Positions 53,350 to 64,000 of a stretch of DNA of 64,000 nt are shown here, piece by piece. Each line of letters opens with the position of its first letter. Positions within the stretch are counted from its first letter, which is position 1. The stretch covers positions 1 to 64,000 of the forward strand of contig JBBPTG010000024.1 in assembly GCA_038093975.1 (NCBI GenBank), given 5' to 3'. The notes below the pieces were generated by a model that was not told where the DNA came from, searched no databases, and saw nothing but the letters and a program-made list of their open reading frames with translations. Both the position numbers and the translations under genes were made by a program. This DNA is from Chalciporus piperatus. Taxonomy: Eukaryota > Basidiomycota > Agaricomycetes > Boletales > Boletaceae.

Positions 53350-55425
53350 ATGACAGTAACCGTGCCCCTTCCTGACAGTGTTTGCACATTTCTTACTCCA
53401 GAAAAACGGGCTGCCTTGGTCGAACAGACGAATGTCGTGTTGTTGAAGATTGCACGCGCTAATTTCAACACTCAGTACGCATCCCAAACCAGCTCTCTCG
53501 CCGACTTTCGTGACGCAGTTTTAACCCACGGCGGTACTGAGATCGACACAAGTTTGGTGCAAGATTTCCGCACCCATGTCCCACTTTCAGAATACCCCTC
53601 GTACAAGTCCTTCATAGCTAAATTTGACTCGCAACCATGCAAAGAAGCGGAGGTGGAGAATCTGCTCGCGCCGGGATTTCCGGCCTTTCTGGCGGTGTCC
53701 AGCGCGACCTCCGGGGCCGCACCAAAGCTCTTGCCAAAGTATTACCAAACAGAACAGGCACCACTCCTTCGCGCGCCCCTCAGCGATCCGAACAGCCAGG
53801 ATCCAACGGCCGTTGTGTTCTATTGTGGCTATCGTGAACTTAAAGAATTAGAACGCGATCCCGGTCATGTGGTGCAGAGGATCCCGGTCTGCATTGTTTC
53901 TGGGGGTGTTATGCGGAGGAGACATGGATGGAGTGTCGATGATGACGAGGACCGGCTGTCTACCCTCGGTATGTTTGATACATCCTTGATGACACGTTCT
54001 GATCCACTTGTCTAGTACCGGGCTATGTTGCGCCTTGGGCTGCAACCATGATCGGGCATCACCGTTCCTTCCTAATGATTTACGCACTATTTTTCCTCGC
54101 ATGTCGGGATCTGAACCGTTTTATCATCGCATTTTCGACCTCGTTTGTTGACCTCATCCGTCATGTTGATGACGAATGGGATATGTTCCTTTCCTGCATC
54201 AGGGATGGTAACATACCTGATCTAGAGGGCATTGATCATGTTCGACCTTACTTGCAGGCAAGTTGCAGGTCGTTGTATTTGAAATTGGTTACTGACTTCA
54301 GCAGGGCCACTTCCACGCTAGCCCCGACCGTGCGGTAGAACTTCGTGAAATCGGCCCCCCTTCCTCACGGGAAGGATGGGCAGCCTGCGTCTGGCCGAAA
54401 CTGGGTATGCTCATGACCATATGTAGTGGCCCATTCGCAACTGTGCTTCCGAAAGTACGTGGATTCCTTTCTGTGATATCGAATGTGCTTAAAGCCACCC
54501 TTTAGGTTAGGGCAGTTCTTGGGCCACACATTGTCATCCGTTGTTCCGGATATGGTTCGTCAGAAGCCATCATAGGTGTTCCCTACCGAGGAGACAACGA
54601 TACCTTCGTTCTTCAGACTGACAACGTTGTCGAGTTCTTGGACGTCTCAGTAGATGAAACTCATGAGAACATCCGCCAATCAGTGGGTTTACATCTGCAT
54701 TGTCAAGCCCAGTGTGATTGTTGACTGTAAATTAAGTGGGAGTTGGAGCCAGGGAAACAGTATGAGGTCATTTTGACAACAAAGGATGGATTATGGCGCT
54801 ATCGACTTGGCGATGTTATGGACGTCACTGGGTTTGACATCGAAAAGGGCTCGCCATTATTCCGCTACTCAGGAAGGAGATCGTAAGTCAGCATCTCTTC
54901 ACACTGTTTTATGTACCATCTGACGATAATCTGCGACAGTTTGATGATTCGGTTTCCCCACACGCAGATTCTGGATAGTCACCTTCTGTCAGCCATCCAA
55001 GCGATCAGCTCAGAGGACATCCTTCGGGTGCAGGAGTTCACTGCCATGGTAGACAATCGCCAATCAACACCTACGGTCGGATTCTTTATCGAGCTTTCTG
55101 GTCCTCTTGGTACGCTACTGTGCCCACACGTGATGCCATCTATTTATCAACACAACGTTCGTCAGGACCGAATTCCCACCTCGCACCGCAAAAGCTCTTC
55201 GAAGCTCTCGTCGCCACCAACGTCGAACACGAGCGTGCGCTGAAATACGGGCAGATGTCTCTCCCAACGATCCGCCTTGTGAAAGCCGGAACGTTTGCGG
55301 AATATCGTCGCTGGAAGGGCGAAAAGGTAGTGAATGCTGGTGCCGGGCAGATTAAGGTTCCGATCGTTTTGCTCGATCCGGTTGCGCAAGAGTGGATTTT
55401 GGAACGGGTGACTGGGGAACTTTGA
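53350..55425 (+). CDS. GH3-family acyl-acid amido synthetase-like protein
   Basis: Adenylate-forming enzyme of the GH3 family, which in plants joins jasmonate or auxin to amino acids; the fungal substrate is unknown. About 570 residues in seven exons, start MTVTVPLPDSVCTF. Motif I of the ATP site appears as AVSSATSGAAPKLLPKYY; the middle has GYVAPWAATMIGHHRSFLM and CVWPKLGMLMTICSG, then IIGVPYRGDNDTFVL, the KDGLWRYRLGDVMDVTGF motif (YRxGD) and FRYSGRRSLMIRF, followed by the C-terminal lid (VATNVEHERALKYGQMSLP). Introns have clean borders, for example GTAAGTCAGC before LMIRF. All catalytic motifs look intact. Confidence 0.93.
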
Positions 55426-55903
55426 GAGGATATGAAGACGTGACAGATTCTTGGAGTTTGTATGCCTACTGAGCAAGAAGCAACATGTGCTCGTAGTCGT
55501 TCATCAACTAGATTTGGTCGTCTGAGAACGGTGCCCGAAATGGCCAGGTCTGGCGGGAGCATGGCGTCTTCTCCGATTCGAGAGGAAGGTGCGTATCACT
55601 CTATCACTCGTCGGATAAGTGCTTAACCTAACCCTAAGTGCGCTCAGAGTTGGTGGGTAGGAAGGTATCACGAAGTCGGAGAGCTTGGTGCCCGGCGCAG
55701 AACTTCAGTGTAAATACCCGCTGGCCGGAATCTCATTGCATCCTCCCCAGGACTGTTAGCAGCGCCATGCACGTCGCACTGATCTGGGATGCGAGTCAAA
55801 ACGAGCATCAACCTATTTATTGACATTGGCACGGTAAGAGCTTAGTGGACATTAGATGCATAGTACAGATCTGCTTTGATTCACTCGCCACTTTGCGTAC
55901 ATT
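55426..55903. other. Intergenic region containing a duplicated exon fragment
   Basis: No independent gene recognised. Positions 55517-55618 hold the HIT-gene fragment of the next entry; the rest shows nothing. Confidence 0.5.
55517..55618 (+). pseudogene. Copy of exon 3 and intron start of the HIT zinc-finger gene
   Basis: Closely matches 59778-59876 of the HIT zinc-finger gene: GTGCCCGA(A/G)ATGG, then TCTGGCG(G/A)GAGCA, CTCCGATTCGAGA and the intron start GGTGCGTATCACTC. Identity is about 80-85 percent by eye with one 3-base gap. The copy includes intron sequence, so it came from DNA duplication rather than reverse transcription. It is too short to encode anything. Confidence 0.7.
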
Positions 55904-56364
55904 TCAGAGGACGGTCTGCCCTTCGTGCTCAGCCTTAGGGGCCACCGTGACGCGTTCTAAGACCCAACTCTGCTTCTCGTCCCCAGTGCCCTTGCCGAAC
56001 ACCACTTCAGCGTTGGAAACCGCTTTGTGAAGGCCCCAGTACGCGGTACGTCCACCATCTTGCATGCTGGAAACAGAGTTAACACGGTGAATTTATCACA
56101 TTTCGGATGAGATACATACGTGGCGATACCATCATGGTCCACCCTGATAGTCCAAACGTAATCACCAGGAGCAAGGACTCTGAGGACCCCGTTCCCCATT
56201 CCAATCTGGAGGCTGGAGGAATCCTTAGGGGATACCGATTGGGTCTTGCCATCAGTGTAGTCGTGGATTCTCGTTAGGTAAGGAAAAGGATTTGGCCTTG
56301 ACGTGTCACGCAGCTCTGGCAGTTGGAATGGAACATGCCACTGTACGAACGGTTTGCCGTCCAT
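55904..56364 (-). CDS. Small two-exon protein, possibly beta-trefoil
   Basis: 135 residues after splicing exon 1 (56364-56120) to exon 2 (56066-55904). Starts MDGKPFVQWHVPFQLPELRD; exon 1 ends GDYVWTIRVDHDGIAT and exon 2 reads MQDGGRTAYWGLHKAVSNAE to SWVLERVTVAPKAEHEGQ. No signal peptide or membrane helix. The ...GVLRVLAPGDYVWTI and SWVLERV pattern resembles the short strands of mushroom beta-trefoil lectin or protease-inhibitor families (I66-like), but no signature is decisive. Clean GTATGT donor and CAG acceptor with correct phase support the model. Confidence 0.62.
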
Positions 56365-57704
56365 CTTGACAGATCGGATTACGACCGTTCACGTCAGGAC
56401 TAGTGGCCTGCAGGCCACGAGCATGGCGGTGGCGGCCAGACAGTCACGGATGCCTCGCCTATGATCTTCAAGTTATCCAGGAGATTTCCGTGTTATCACG
56501 GCAGTCTCCTACATCGTCCTGTCAGCCCTTTCCTTCAGAAGGTCTCCGTTTGTTAACTTACAGTAGTTCTCGTGATCGCGAAGTTGGCTTTGTTGTCATG
56601 GGGCACGAGCGGTTGGCGGGCGGCGCTGAGTCAGCGTGCCCCATGGGGCACGGTGGCTGTGCGCCCGCCTCGTCGGGCGTTGGAGGTGGATTTGGGAGGC
56701 GGGAGGCGGCGGCGAGCGACGGAACGCGTCGTGATGACGTCGGCGGGATGGACGGGACGTGTGGGAGGTGCCTGGGCACGTAAGCGAGCCAGGATGGCGG
56801 GCAGGGGACGACGCGAGCGCTCGACCTTAGCGAGCGTGCCCCATGACTGGATTTTCATCCAGTTTTGCATGGGGCATGCTCGAGCGGGCGGAAAATTTTC
56901 CCATCCGCCAAAACCAGCGTGCCCCATGAGGGAACTAAACGGCCAGTCTCTCATGGGGCACGATGGGTCACGCGGCATCACGTAGACGAGTAGAAAAATT
57001 AATTAAGCGCGTACGGAAGCGGGGGGAGTTACCATAACGAGGCAAGAGCGCATCGCGCTCCCTGAGGACCCTGCACTGGGTGTATGCGACCTCGGGAATG
57101 ACCTGGGGGCGAGATCAACAGCTAGGAATGAAAATAATTCTATTTTTCGCGCTTTTCTCGATTTTACTGACTACATTTCGCTCCGAAAACGATCGGAGGA
57201 GGTGGGGGGACATCCAAACTGAGGGACTCGCGCAAACTCGACGGGAACGCTACGCGACGACGCGTCGCGTACGCCCAGGCGCGCGCTCGGTTGCCGACTT
57301 CCGCCGAAAAAGGAAATTCCGTTTTCGGCGCGAGTTCGTGCCCCACTGCGATCTAAAGGTTGCTTTTGTCACACTGGCTGTCACTTGCTGAGCGTATGCC
57401 GGAGCGGAGCTTACTATGCACCGTTCCATGGCTCTTGAGTCTTGATCTGTCCAGATTGCAAGTATGTGCGTCCGTGAACCAGTTTGTCCCTCCCAGAGGA
57501 ATGTATTCTTATTGGACATATCTCTTTTGGGGTTGAGGCCCGTGCTCCAAGTGTAAGGGGCAAGTAAGGCGGTGTGCGGGGGAGGTAATGGTTGTCATTT
57601 GGGCATCATGATGGAGGCTTGCAGAAGGCTCTAACACACGTTTGCTGCGGATGCAGTATTGATGTAGCCTGAGGGTGCAGGGTGAGAGATCGAGCAGGAT
57701 CGAG
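56365..57704. other. GC-rich non-coding region with palindrome cluster
   Basis: Overlapping frames are high-GC artefacts without domain or codon pattern. The palindrome cluster of the next entry fills 56597-56962. Positions 57000-57704 hold CG-rich words (CGCGACGACGCGTCGCG near 57255) and nothing recognised as a gene. Confidence 0.5.
56597..56962. repeat. Cluster of CGTGCCCCATG palindromic repeats
   Basis: The 11-bp word CATGGGGCACG, or its complement, or one variant occurs at 56597-56607, 56635-56645, 56642-56652, 56835-56845, 56868-56878 (GGGGCATG variant), 56918-56928 and 56952-56962. Two copies overlap into the perfect 18-bp palindrome CGTGCCCCATGGGGCACG at 56635-56652. Other pairs face each other: 13-bp perfect arms at 56918-56930 and 56950-56962, and a nested hairpin at 56835-56878 with an inner ACTGGAT/ATCCAGT stem. 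Seven copies in 366 bp cannot be chance. Confidence 0.8.
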
Positions 57705-57710
57705 CATATC

Positions 57711-59383
57711 TATGAGGGACCGTATTGGACAAAATTATTGACTTTGTTTTGCCAAGTTTTTGGACTTGGAATCACACAGATTTGGACTTCGAGCACAATT
57801 CCTTGATTTTGATCCTTGACCTTGATGCTCCACCTTCCTAAATAGGTGGTTTCTGCGTACGTAATCAAGTGTGCTGTGTAAGTATTCAGCGAGGAACATT
57901 ATCATACACGCCGTATCGATATACTAAATTATCCGCCCTTTCCTCCGTTTCCGCTTCTCATCGATGCAGAGCCGTTCAGCGCAGTAAACTGCCTCCACCT
58001 CTTCCCCCGACAATCGACATCGCGGGATACAACAGCGTTCCCAACTGACGCGGCCCCAAGCCATCCTGGGGAATGATCAATCAACGGAGGGTTTGCCTGT
58101 GCGACCACTCACGGATGAGGAGACGGCCAACAAGGTGCACAAGGGTCCGGCTGGATTCGGGCGATGGTGGATGGTGGCGTATAAACATTACGACCCGGGG
58201 TGCCACCAGACATACGCAGTTCTGGCGTATTCATGTAGGCTGTCATGACTGGCGGTAGGTGCCTATATGCATGGTATCCGTCGTCTCTCAATGCTATCTT
58301 TATAGATCCCGAGATGCTCTGGCGGTCCTGCAGGATGCCTTGGCATGCTGATACGCTTCTCCAACTCGCTGAAGTTTATCATCATCGTGAAGGTGAGCGT
58401 AACAGCGTATATGCGTGCACTTCACTCAGCTCCATCTGTTCAGAGTATAGTACAAACTCGACGATACCTCCCGGAACCTGTGCAGCAATCCATGGGTTCT
58501 GATCGTAAAAGGCGAGGATTTGAGCACGCGTTGCACTGTCAGGGATGAGTCTGGCGAGGTGTCTGTCTTCGGCTTGGGTTCGTCTCCCCCTCTCCCTCTT
58601 GGGCATGAGTCAGGTGTGAAGGGGTCTTCGGCGCCGTGAAGAAGAGAGCCTCATATGTAGATCGTGTGGTGGGAGGGAGAGGGTCGCAGGTGAGGTGTCT
58701 GCCTTGCGTGACGTCAGGTGGGATGAAGGTAGTCAGAACGCGGTTCTGGCGTTGTGCAAGGTTGTGCATGGGTTTATTTGAGGACGAAGACATGTAGGTA
58801 TATCGGAACCTCGCTCCGTCTCCCAACTGAATGCGAAGCGCGAGTGAAACACGACGGCCTACTAGTTCCGCTGCAGCAGTTCTGATCGTGTATAGTGAAT
58901 CCTGGGATCTCCTGTTCGTTCATGAGGTGGAAAACAAATGTATGATGCGATCTGTACAGAAAAACAACGATAAGAGTATGGGTCTACAAAGTTCGGATCC
59001 GATGGGCTAGGTGGGCCAAAAGAGCACACCGAGTCCTTACTTGTGTAGTGAGTGAGATTCTCCATCAGCCGTGACTCTTCCTTGCAGTCCACCTCGATTC
59101 CAGATCGTGATGGCTGAGCCGAGGGTCGTCCATCATCCGACGCAGCCGGAGAATGTTGTAGTTGACCTTGGGTTGACCATGAATCAATATCTGTTCAGTG
59201 AGCGAGCGGGGTCTGTTAATCAAACCAAATTAGGAAGGTGGAGCATCAAGTCCCAAGTCGAATGCGCAAAATTCGAAGTCCAGGTTGCAGGAAGTGAGCA
59301 CCAAAAGCAAAGATATTTCGGACCAAACGCAAGACATCCTGGCAAAATTGCTTGGACGATTTTGTCCAGTGCGGTCCCTCAAA
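57711..59383. mobile_element. Candidate 1.67-kb terminal-inverted-repeat element
   Basis: The left end TATGAGGGACCG, three variable bases, TGGACAAAAT matches the inverted right end TTTGAGGGACCG, three bases, TGGACAAAAT. Weaker inverted similarity continues for about 130 bp (57720-57845 against 59230-59375, for example TGATGCTCCACCTTCCTAA). The ends are flanked by identical 6-bp repeats CATATC (57705-57710 and 59384-59389). No transposase frame is recognised. The TIR type does not match a superfamily I can name; 6-bp duplications are uncommon. Confidence 0.6.
58382..58793 (-). CDS. Hypothetical gene inside the TIR element
   Basis: Two overlapping minus-strand frames look coding: MSSSSNKPMHNLAQRQNRVL to FFTAPKTPSHLTHAQEG (from 58793) and RHLARLIPDSATRAQILAFY followed by PWIAAQVPGGIVEFVLYSEQ (to 58382). 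A 50-70 base intron or a frameshift around 58600 would join them into roughly 130 residues. No known domain. If real, it would be carried within the TIR element, either as cargo or as a host gene over which the inverted repeats coincidentally lie. Confidence 0.3.
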
Positions 59384-59538
59384 CATATCCGATGGTGATC
59401 AGTTGGGAGGCGCCCTAGCGTCAGATTGACCCATGGTTGATGACTTGATGGATGAATGTGGCAGGCAGCTGATAGTATGTAGCTAAAGCACGCACCTTAC
59501 CAACTCGGGGCCACTGAGTGATCAATTAGACCACGACC

Positions 59539-60558
59539 ATGCCTCCTCGATCGCGTCCCAACTGCGAGGTATGCAACGAACAACAATCAAAATACGCATG
59601 TGCTTCGTGTAGAGCTAACTAGTAAGTCTCGACGCGTTCTCGAGCTCGATGGCCATCAGCAGATTTGATGTTCGAAACGTGAAGCTGTTCAGTGTCGTGT
59701 TACAAACAACACAAAGGTGAGTCCATGTGCGCATGCTAGTCTCTGGGATTGAGTCTGAAGACGCATTTTTATGTGCTCTAGAAGTATGTTCGCGTGCCCG
59801 AGATGGGTCTGGCGAGAGCACGGCACCTCCTCCGATTCGAGAAGACGGTGCGTATCACTCCATCCCTCGTCGGCTACCTGCTTTCATTCACGCGTTTCCC
59901 TGTCTTGGCATCCCTCCCATCTGCACTAGAGTCTGCCTCTACCTCCACATCAACCCCCGCTGACCCTCCACCACCCGACTCGCTCGAAGACCCCAAACCT
60001 AAATCCCTCCGTCCACTCACCTCTCTCAAATGGCCATACGTCCCCGAAGAATCAGCCTACCCCGACCCCTTGAAACGGGACGATCCCAAAGCGTTGCAGT
60101 TACATCAATACGAAACAATAGGTCCGTTTCGATCTCTCCTCCTTCCAGTTCTTTCCCTTTCCTTTCTACCCGTCCTTTGGTTCACGTCGGTCTGGTGCTC
60201 TGCGTTTCCACGTCAACTGTCGACGTTATTATCGGTTATCTCGTTCTGAATTCCAATTCCCAACTCGTTGTTGACGATCCTTTCTCGCCATCTAGCGACA
60301 TCCCCAAAGATCCGCACCCTCCTGAACACTAACCCCCGCCTCCTCACCCACCTCACCCAACTCGACGCTCTCCGAGGCACCGAACGCGAAGAAGCCCTCC
60401 AACGCGGTCTCGGAGTCGACGGTCGGCAACTCAGGAACGACGACGAGGTGAGGGAGTTGGACGAGGATACGCGTACGTTGAGGATGTTGGCGGAGGCGGT
60501 GGAAGAGGCTGCGAGAGGTGGTAGGGAGGACGTGTTGGGGCTTGATTGGGATGATTAA
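59539..60558 (+). CDS. HIT-type zinc-finger protein (ZNHIT3/HIT1-like)
   Basis: In yeast and animals this family helps assemble box C/D snoRNPs. Starts MPPRSRPNCEVCNEQQSKY and the HIT finger continues ACASCRANYCSVSCYKQHK across an intron, giving the Cys-x2-Cys, Cys-x2-Cys, Cys-x3-Cys and final His pattern. Later exons: EVCSRARDGSGESTAPPP, ESASTSTSTPADPPPPDSLE, SLKWPYVPEESAYPDPLKRD and the C-terminal helical region (ATSPKIRTLLNTNPRLL, LTQLDALRGTEREEALQR, GREDVLGLDWDD). The long Pro/Ser linker and C-terminal helices fit fungal HIT1 relatives. Five exons with introns of 60-140 nt. Confidence 0.88.
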
Positions 60559-60800
60559 TTTTGATGAGAGAGATGAGAGAGCGGGAACTAGGGTGTGGGC
60601 ATTCGGGTTGATCTCACTCGACACGAGAGAGGGTGATGGTAGATTCTCATCGCTCAGCGCGATGCACCCACTCTGCCTTGCCAATACCCCAAGACGCTTT
60701 TGAACCGGCCCCAGCAGTATAATGACCAGCAACACCGCGATTCACCAACTGTCTCAAGAAAACAAGAAGACGAACAGTAAAGTATACTACCCCCAGACAC

Positions 60801-63088
60801 CTACTTGATGCCCAAGAACAACAAACCCCTCTTCGCCCTCTCAACCTCCTCCTCCAACTCCCTTCCATCCGCCGCAGTCCACCACTCCGATCTCTCGATC
60901 TCCTCCGGATTCTTACCACTCTTGAGCGCCGAATCAAAGGTGGATTTACGTGCGTTGAGAGAGGACATGCGACGTGGATCAGCGTGGCCTGTGAAGATGA
61001 CGAGGGCAGTACGTGGCGGAAGGGAGGTGTAGAGGGTGACGAGGTGGGCGTCGAGTTGGGATTGGGCGGCTGAGAGCGCTTCCGGGGTAGGTTCAGTTGG
61101 TGGGGCGGTGCTTGCGGGGGTGTCGGCCGTTGCTTTTGGGGTTAGCCCTACCCAACGATCCAATGATGTCAACGAAGGGTTTTGGACAAAATGCAAAGGG
61201 CTGGCCACTTACATCCCATCGCGTCAGCGACACCCGTGAACCGTCCAAACACAAATTCATGCGCAGGCACGACCTGCAACAAACCCTCCAGCACCTCCCG
61301 ATCACTCGCACACCCGATCGTCGTCGTCGCTTTCGTACCATGCATGACGCCAGGATTTCCATGATCCACGACAGCGCCTCTCACAGTCCCAGGTCCACCC
61401 CTCCCGCTCGTTCTCGCCATCCTCTCGAAAATACTCTCATAGTCCGTCCTAAACTCACCGAACCCTGCTCCGTTTTGTATTTTGAGTCTCAATAGATCCA
61501 CACATGCACGTGCGTCCTCCTCGGGATCGTGTCCACCTTCACCGCGTGTCTGGATCTCGCGATGACACCATTTCTTTGTGAGCCATGCAAGACCGGGTTT
61601 GAGGGGTCGACCACGAGGGTGGTGATACACGAGTGCAGTGTCGATACAAAGAGGGTGACAAAGTCGGAGGGCTTTTAGGTCGGATTCGAGGGAGTGACCG
61701 ACGAGGATGGAGGTAGGACCGTTTTGTGGAGCAAGGATGCTGAGGAGTTGGGCTTGGACTTCGGCGAGGGTGGTTGTGGCTGTTGCAAGTGACTCTTTGG
61801 TTATCCCTGACCATCTGGGTGGGTAAAAGGTGAGTATATGCGCCATCAGAAGCGAGGGAAAGGGACGTTACCTTGTTAGGTAGTCGACGACGGGTTTGGG
61901 TGGTTTCACGAGTTTGTCGTACACGACGATTCCGGACTCGTAGTCGATGGCGCAGACTCTCGCCAGCTCCTTTCCGTCTTCTGTCAAACACTAGCATGGC
62001 GTTGAGTAAAGGGGGCACGGAGGATAGACTGCTCATACCATTTCGCAGTCGATGGTGTAGACCCTCGAACGTTGTTTATCAGCAGGCAACGTCGAAATCA
62101 ATTCTGCAACGGGCTGGGGTGTCTCTACCCATCCCTCTGTTTTCTCAAACACGTCTGCCATGTAAGACGGTATCGGGTAGTCGTTCTCTATCATCTGTTG
62201 TAAGGAAAGTAAGTATAGAGTCGGGTCCTTTTCAAACGCGCGTTCTGCTATTGGGGACGCGTCAGTGTGTACCAAGTCAGTTCAAGAGAGCGCATACAAG
62301 CTAGCCGGGCTTCGATTCTTTTCTTCTTTTCTTCACCGCTGACGGGGCCTTGGAAGAACGAGCTGAGTACGGAATACATTCTCGTTTGGTCACCTGGTGC
62401 ACGCGTTGGACAGACATGGCTGAACGTGGATGCGATGAACGGGAGGGGTGTTTTTGATGCTGTAGGGAGTGGTATCGCTATCGGAACGTTGGGGTTGGAG
62501 GTAGCTGAAGTGGGTAGAGGGGGGAGGGAGAGAAGGTCTGGAACTATGCCTGGTATCAAAAGCACGACAACTTTTTGTATCGAGCGAGAATTCTGAGTTG
62601 GTTAGTACGGAGAGGTGAGTACGTGGAAGGTAAACGCGACACACCTCTATCTTGACCCAGTTCGGGGGCGGTGCATCCGCGATGATGTGCAGCGCCAAGT
62701 CACGAATGTCCTGAACCGAACCGAGGGGTATGTAATCAAGAACGCGGTGTGAAGAAAGAGACTCACGTCAATGTGAATTGCGTCCTTCCTCTTGACGATT
62801 TCACCATTCACATACATGAACCGGGGCATCAGTGCCTGTAATGAAGCACAGTACGATCAGCATACGATACAATTGGACAATACGATCTGCGAAACCACAC
62901 ACGTCGTGTTTTGCCTCGAGTTTTCTGGCTTTTTTGGCCTTGCGTCTTTCCACGCGAGTCCATTCTGTGTCGGTGTTGACACTTGGGTCGACATCCTGTG
63001 CGTCGTCCAAGACTTTTACTTTCTTGTGTTGCGGTGAAATCGACCGCTGCGACGAAGAAGGCGCTGCGAAATCTTGCGATCGTTTCAT
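60801..63088 (-). CDS. REX1: RNA exonuclease of the REX1/Rnh70 type (DEDDh)
   Basis: 3'-5' exonuclease that trims 5S rRNA and tRNA ends in yeast. Starts MKRSQDFAAPSSSQRSISPQ. Upstream exons give a charged N-terminus (EWTRVERRKAKKARKLEAKH), ALMPRFMYVNGEIVKRKDAI and the pre-catalytic region (VVVLLIPGIVPDLLSLPPLP). The catalytic domain has YTIDCEM (Exo I, Asp and Glu), then CLTEDGKELARV, VVYDKLVKPPKPVVDYLTRW, LVGHSLESDLKAL (Exo II, Asp) and GGHDPEEDARACVDLLRL (Exo III, His and Asp). All DEDDh residues are present. A C-terminal extension (WVGLTPKATADTP, VIFTGHADPRRMSSL) continues to the stop at 60801. Around ten exons. Confidence 0.9.
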
Positions 63089-63609
63089 TTCTTGTAGAAT
63101 TCGCAAAGATGCGAATAACGAGCAGGTAGACTGGGACTAGGACCCTGATCACTCTATTCACAAATGACCCCCATTGAAGGGGGTGGAGAGATGTGGTTTC
63201 TTCCTACCCTTGCTTGGGTTTCCTTGGACGGCCCCATGACTGGTTGACCCTGGTTGAAACGGCGTTGACCCTTTGCGTAGGTTGTGCGTGCTGCCTCGTT
63301 CTTGCCCAGAGATCCTGGGCGTTTCAGCACTGGTCTCTAAGCGTGACCCAGCCATTGCCACTGATTGTGGGCAGAAATCTGATTGTTGTACCTGTGCCAA
63401 GCCAGCAACTAAATTGGACATGTCATTATTGACACGATGCGCAGCCTCCACCAAGCCTGTGCAGTCTTTTCCCTCACTCCCAAGTACCCAGCAGCTTGTC
63501 AAGAACAAGGGGCTACATATAAACAGCCAAACAGTCCAGCAAAACTCAGCTGATCCCCGTCCTTTCTGTCTCTCTTCTTTCTTCTTCCTGAACCCGCTCG
63601 AGTACTAAT
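63089..63609. promoter_or_regulatory. Divergent promoter region with TATA box
   Basis: Upstream of the exonuclease (minus) and the aspartic protease (plus). TATAAA at 63518-63523 lies 87 bases before the protease ATG, followed by a pyrimidine-rich stretch (CTGTCTCTCTTCTTTCTTCT). A short perfect hairpin, ACCCCC...GGGGGT, at 63167-63184 is also present. Confidence 0.55.
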
Positions 63610-64000
63610 ATGATTTCACTACCAATCGTAACGCTCGCACTTCTTCCGTACGCTCTGGCAGCGCCCAAACCTGTTCCCTATGCGGATCCTATCCATGTCT
63701 CCCTTCAAGCCCGCAGCGTTCCCGACCGTGTCGCGAACCTGCCAAAAGTCATGGATGCCATCAGGTCAAAGTATGGATTCAAAACTATATCAAATACCAA
63801 GAGAGCGACTACAGCTACCATCCCAATCACGGACGAGGTACATATCCCACTTGTCCTTCGATGAGCGCCTCTCATATTAGCGCTCGTAGCAAAACGATTC
63901 CAGTTACTCTGGTGTCGTTACCATCGGAACACCGTATGTACCTATTTAGACCAATCGGATTCCCCAGCGTCTAAACTCTTCTCTTATCAGTCCTCAGGAA
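63610..64000 (+). CDS. Secreted pepsin-like aspartic protease, 5' part
   Basis: Start MISLPIVTLALLPYALAAPK: a signal peptide with likely cleavage after ALAA, then a propeptide (LQARSVPDRVANLPKVMDAI). Exon 1 ends PITDE at a GTACAT donor near 63837; exon 2 gives QNDSSYSGVVTIGTP and joins exon 3 (PQE) at 63991, the standard beginning of the A1 family catalytic domain. The active-site DTG and DSG lie beyond the window. Probably an extracellular protease for nutrition. Confidence 0.85.

Noticed and set aside
56558..57391. Several 70-140 residue frames in the GC-rich tract
   Set aside because: High GC suppresses stops; the frames overlap on both strands and contain the palindrome repeats rather than protein signals.

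Overview
The window looks like a filamentous basidiomycete chromosome, most likely a mushroom-forming Agaricomycete. Genes are densely packed and broken by many 45-75 nt GT-AG introns. The families (kinase-like HRD proteins, F-box protein, fungal GH3 enzyme, SAGA ADA2, NADH pyrophosphatase, REX1-type exonuclease, secreted pepsin-like protease) and the chromodomain-bearing Ty3/gypsy elements fit this. All gene models were spliced by eye from conserved protein frames.

Positions 1-30009 are a nested transposon block with almost no host genes. Four LTR families can be defined from shared ends, here called A (about 470 bp), B (about 453 bp), C (517 bp) and D (583-615 bp). They include (i) a non-autonomous hAT-like DNA element at 1830-2967 split by a solo LTR-B; (ii) a decayed minus-strand gypsy element A (about 5062-14844) with a zinc-knuckle ORF after pol, interrupted by a solo LTR-A, by a Ty1/copia element (9319 to about 13133) and by a solo LTR-D, the copia element itself carrying solo LTRs D and B; (iii) a nearly intact minus-strand gypsy element B (14845-21437) beside a dead plus-strand RT fragment of the same family; (iv) a well preserved plus-strand gypsy element C (22506-30009) with two extra reading frames, one of them a two-helix membrane protein with its own TATA box. 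Five solo-LTR insertions keep recognisable 5-bp target duplications, while both full-length elements have mismatched flanks.

Positions 30010-64000 are host gene space: an unknown spliced gene; a kinase-like gene with an inverted, decayed copy; a mitochondrial carrier; a 795-bp fold-back repeat; a C2H2 zinc-finger protein; a small HMG-box-like ORF; NADH pyrophosphatase; a CoA-binding-domain protein; a membrane-anchored cysteine synthase homologue; ADA2; an F-box protein divergent from a GH3-family enzyme; a small unknown protein; a palindrome cluster; a 1.7-kb TIR element; a HIT zinc-finger protein; a REX1-type exonuclease; and the 5' part of a secreted aspartic protease cut by the window end.

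The host genes do not form one pathway. Recurrent themes are nucleotide/RNA metabolism and chromatin (NADH pyrophosphatase, exonuclease, HIT protein, ADA2). The least described items are the extra ORFs of elements A and C, the 10-bp-phased TGA(G/C)TCA arrays in LTR-D, the fold-back repeat and the CGTGCCCCATG palindrome cluster.
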